Below, in pieces: positions 36,530-37,319 of a stretch of DNA of 37,319 nucleotides. Within the stretch, counting starts at the first letter, position 1, and the number at the start of each line of letters is the position of its first letter. The position numbers were made by a program, and so were the translations under genes. The stretch comes from an uncultured Senegalimassilia sp. Its GTDB lineage: Bacteria; Actinomycetota; Coriobacteriia; Coriobacteriales; Eggerthellaceae. The notes beneath the pieces are model-generated. The model saw only the letters and a program-made list of their open reading frames with translations, had not been told where the DNA came from and ran no database searches. Location of the stretch: positions 1 to 37,319 of the forward strand of contig CAKUJT010000012.1 in NCBI GenBank assembly GCA_934661765.1. The letters run 5' to 3'.

Positions 36530-36744
36530 AGGCGTTATGGTAGCAAACGGTGCGGGGCGCGGGGTACCCGTCCATGGTTTGAACGTGGGGTTTTCAAATG
36601 CCGCTCATAGTGATTTCCCGCCGCTGACGCACGTTAACGGCGTTAATCCAATTGATACTAACTTACTTCTAATATGCTCGTCTCATTGTTGGTTTTAGCC
36701 TGATGCGCACGCTCTTACAGGCGTTTTGCGCGCGATTTCGGGAT

Positions 36745-36764
36745 GCTTGCGCATGTGCGCAAGC
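36745..36764. promoter_or_regulatory. Palindrome in the GH25-Rrf2 divergent gap
   Basis: GCTTGCGCA and TGCGCAAGC, nine pairs separated by TG, form an inverted repeat about 60 bases before the Rrf2 gene. It could be an operator for that regulator or part of a leader hairpin. The rest of the 36530-36824 gap holds an AT-richer patch (36640-36680), where the divergent promoters probably lie, but no clear pair of boxes could be fixed. Confidence 0.35.
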
Positions 36765-36824
36765 AAGCGGGTGTTCGCCTCGTTGGGGAAGCGGGGCGCG
36801 ACAAGGTGAGGATGGGACGCTACG

Positions 36825-37241
36825 ATGATGGTTTCGACAAGGGGGCGCTATGCCCTCAGGCTTATGATCGATATCGCCAAGCAGGGGGAGGCGGGCGCGC
36901 TTGTCACTATGAGGCAGGCCGCGCAGCGTCAGGGGCTTTCCGTCAAGTATTTGGAGCAGCTGGGCGGCGCTCTCGTGCGCGCCGGGGTGCTGAAGAGCAT
37001 TCGGGGCGTGAGCGGCGGATATTATCTGGCACAGCCCGCCGATCAGATCCGCATCGGCGACGTGTTGCGCGCCACGGAAGGTTCCTGCATGCCGGTCGCA
37101 TGCGTGGACGATGAGGGCAAATGCGACCTTGCAGGTGGATGCGAGGCGCGTGGGTTCTGGCGCGGCATGGGCAATGCCATCAACGCTTATATCGACCGCA
37201 TCACGCTTGCCGATGTGCTGGAAGGCAACGTGGAGGCATAG
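36825..37241 (+). CDS. Rrf2 family regulator with four cysteines (IscR-like)
   Basis: This 138-residue Rrf2-family regulator opens VSTRGRYALRLMIDIAKQ, followed by the winged helix with MRQAAQRQGLSVKYLEQLGGALVRAG and the wing IRGVSGGYYLAQP. The cluster region has cysteines spaced C-x4-C-x6-C-x5-C (CMPVAC, then GKC, then GGC), so Fe-S cluster binding as in IscR is likely. CymR-type members of the family lack such cysteines. Two start codons are adjacent (ATG 36825 and 36828). IscR-type genes usually precede iscS/iscU, which would lie beyond the window. Confidence 0.88.
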   Translation: MMVSTRGRYALRLMIDIAKQGEAGALVTMRQAAQRQGLSVKYLEQLGGALVRAGVLKSIRGVSGGYYLAQPADQIRIGDVLRATEGSCMPVACVDDEGKCDLAGGCEARGFWRGMGNAINAYIDRITLADVLEGNVEA

Positions 37242-37263
37242 CCGGTGCTGGAGGTGCAATGCG

Positions 37264-37319
37264 TCATCGGAAACCGATGCCGGCAAACGCGACGGGCTGC
37301 AGCTTGCAAGCTGCAGCCC
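37264..37319 (+). terminator. Hairpins after the Rrf2 gene
   Basis: A small hairpin CATCGG-AAA-CCGATG (37265-37279) is followed by a 26-base perfect palindrome (37294-37319) that reaches the end of the window. The palindrome could be the terminator stem; whether a T tract follows cannot be seen. Confidence 0.45.

Overview
This window looks like a chromosomal housekeeping segment from a high-GC Gram-positive bacterium. The best guess is class Coriobacteriia, probably family Eggerthellaceae. That guess rests on the high GC content, the protein sequences (AlaS, RpsA, the AroE-C-K-B-Q set) and gene orders that mix actinobacterial sequence with Firmicutes-like synteny. No phage, insertion sequence, CRISPR array, tRNA or rRNA was seen. 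Almost all genes are on the + strand. Four minus-strand genes (GNAT, acyltransferase, LarE-like, GH25) and one minus-strand RNA interrupt the series.

Layout. (1) 1-1736: the end of a response regulator and its sensor kinase. (2) 1792-2107: a probable 6S RNA on the minus strand, divergent from rarA. (3) 2137-10451: rarA, a DUF948 coiled-coil membrane protein, an AI-2E-type permease, alaS, then after a terminator ruvX, mltG and a YqeG-like HAD phosphatase. (4) 10569-16964: a compact shikimate block (aroE, aroC, aroK, aroB, aroQ) followed by an M24 peptidase and efp. (5) 17365-23723: a biotin-carboxylase operon, with a carboxyltransferase fused to a complete AccB-type biotin carrier, then accC, an Asp23-family gene, nusB, xseB and dxs. 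(6) 23899-26244: a GNAT gene, then amt and a PII gene. (7) 26293-28665: a repeat-rich intergenic stretch, a PerR-like Fur-family regulator and rpsA. (8) 29034-37319: an acyltransferase/SGNH envelope enzyme, coaE, uvrB, a LarE-like sulfur transferase, a GH25 lysozyme and an Rrf2 regulator with four cysteines.

The most interesting signal is inside the carboxyltransferase gene. The junction between its carboxyltransferase half and its AccB half carries a near-perfect Shine-Dalgarno (18745-18752), seven bases before an in-frame GTG (18760), exactly where the AccB family begins. The surrounding order aroQ - M24 peptidase - efp - accB - accC - asp23 - nusB - xseB - dxs matches, as recalled, the Bacillus accBC neighbourhood. 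The fused C-terminus is therefore probably the housekeeping accB. I infer that one gene makes two biotin proteins, a pyruvate-type carboxyltransferase carrying its own carrier and a free AccB, both served by one AccC.

Other points of note are the 6S RNA candidate, a PII protein with valine in place of Tyr51, a 97-bp tandem hairpin repeat between glnK and the Fur-family gene, 22-bp-phased GTnAC-like repeats before amt, and an rpsA that starts with TTG behind a possible Shine-Dalgarno-masking stem. All family and function assignments come from reading motifs, without database searches.
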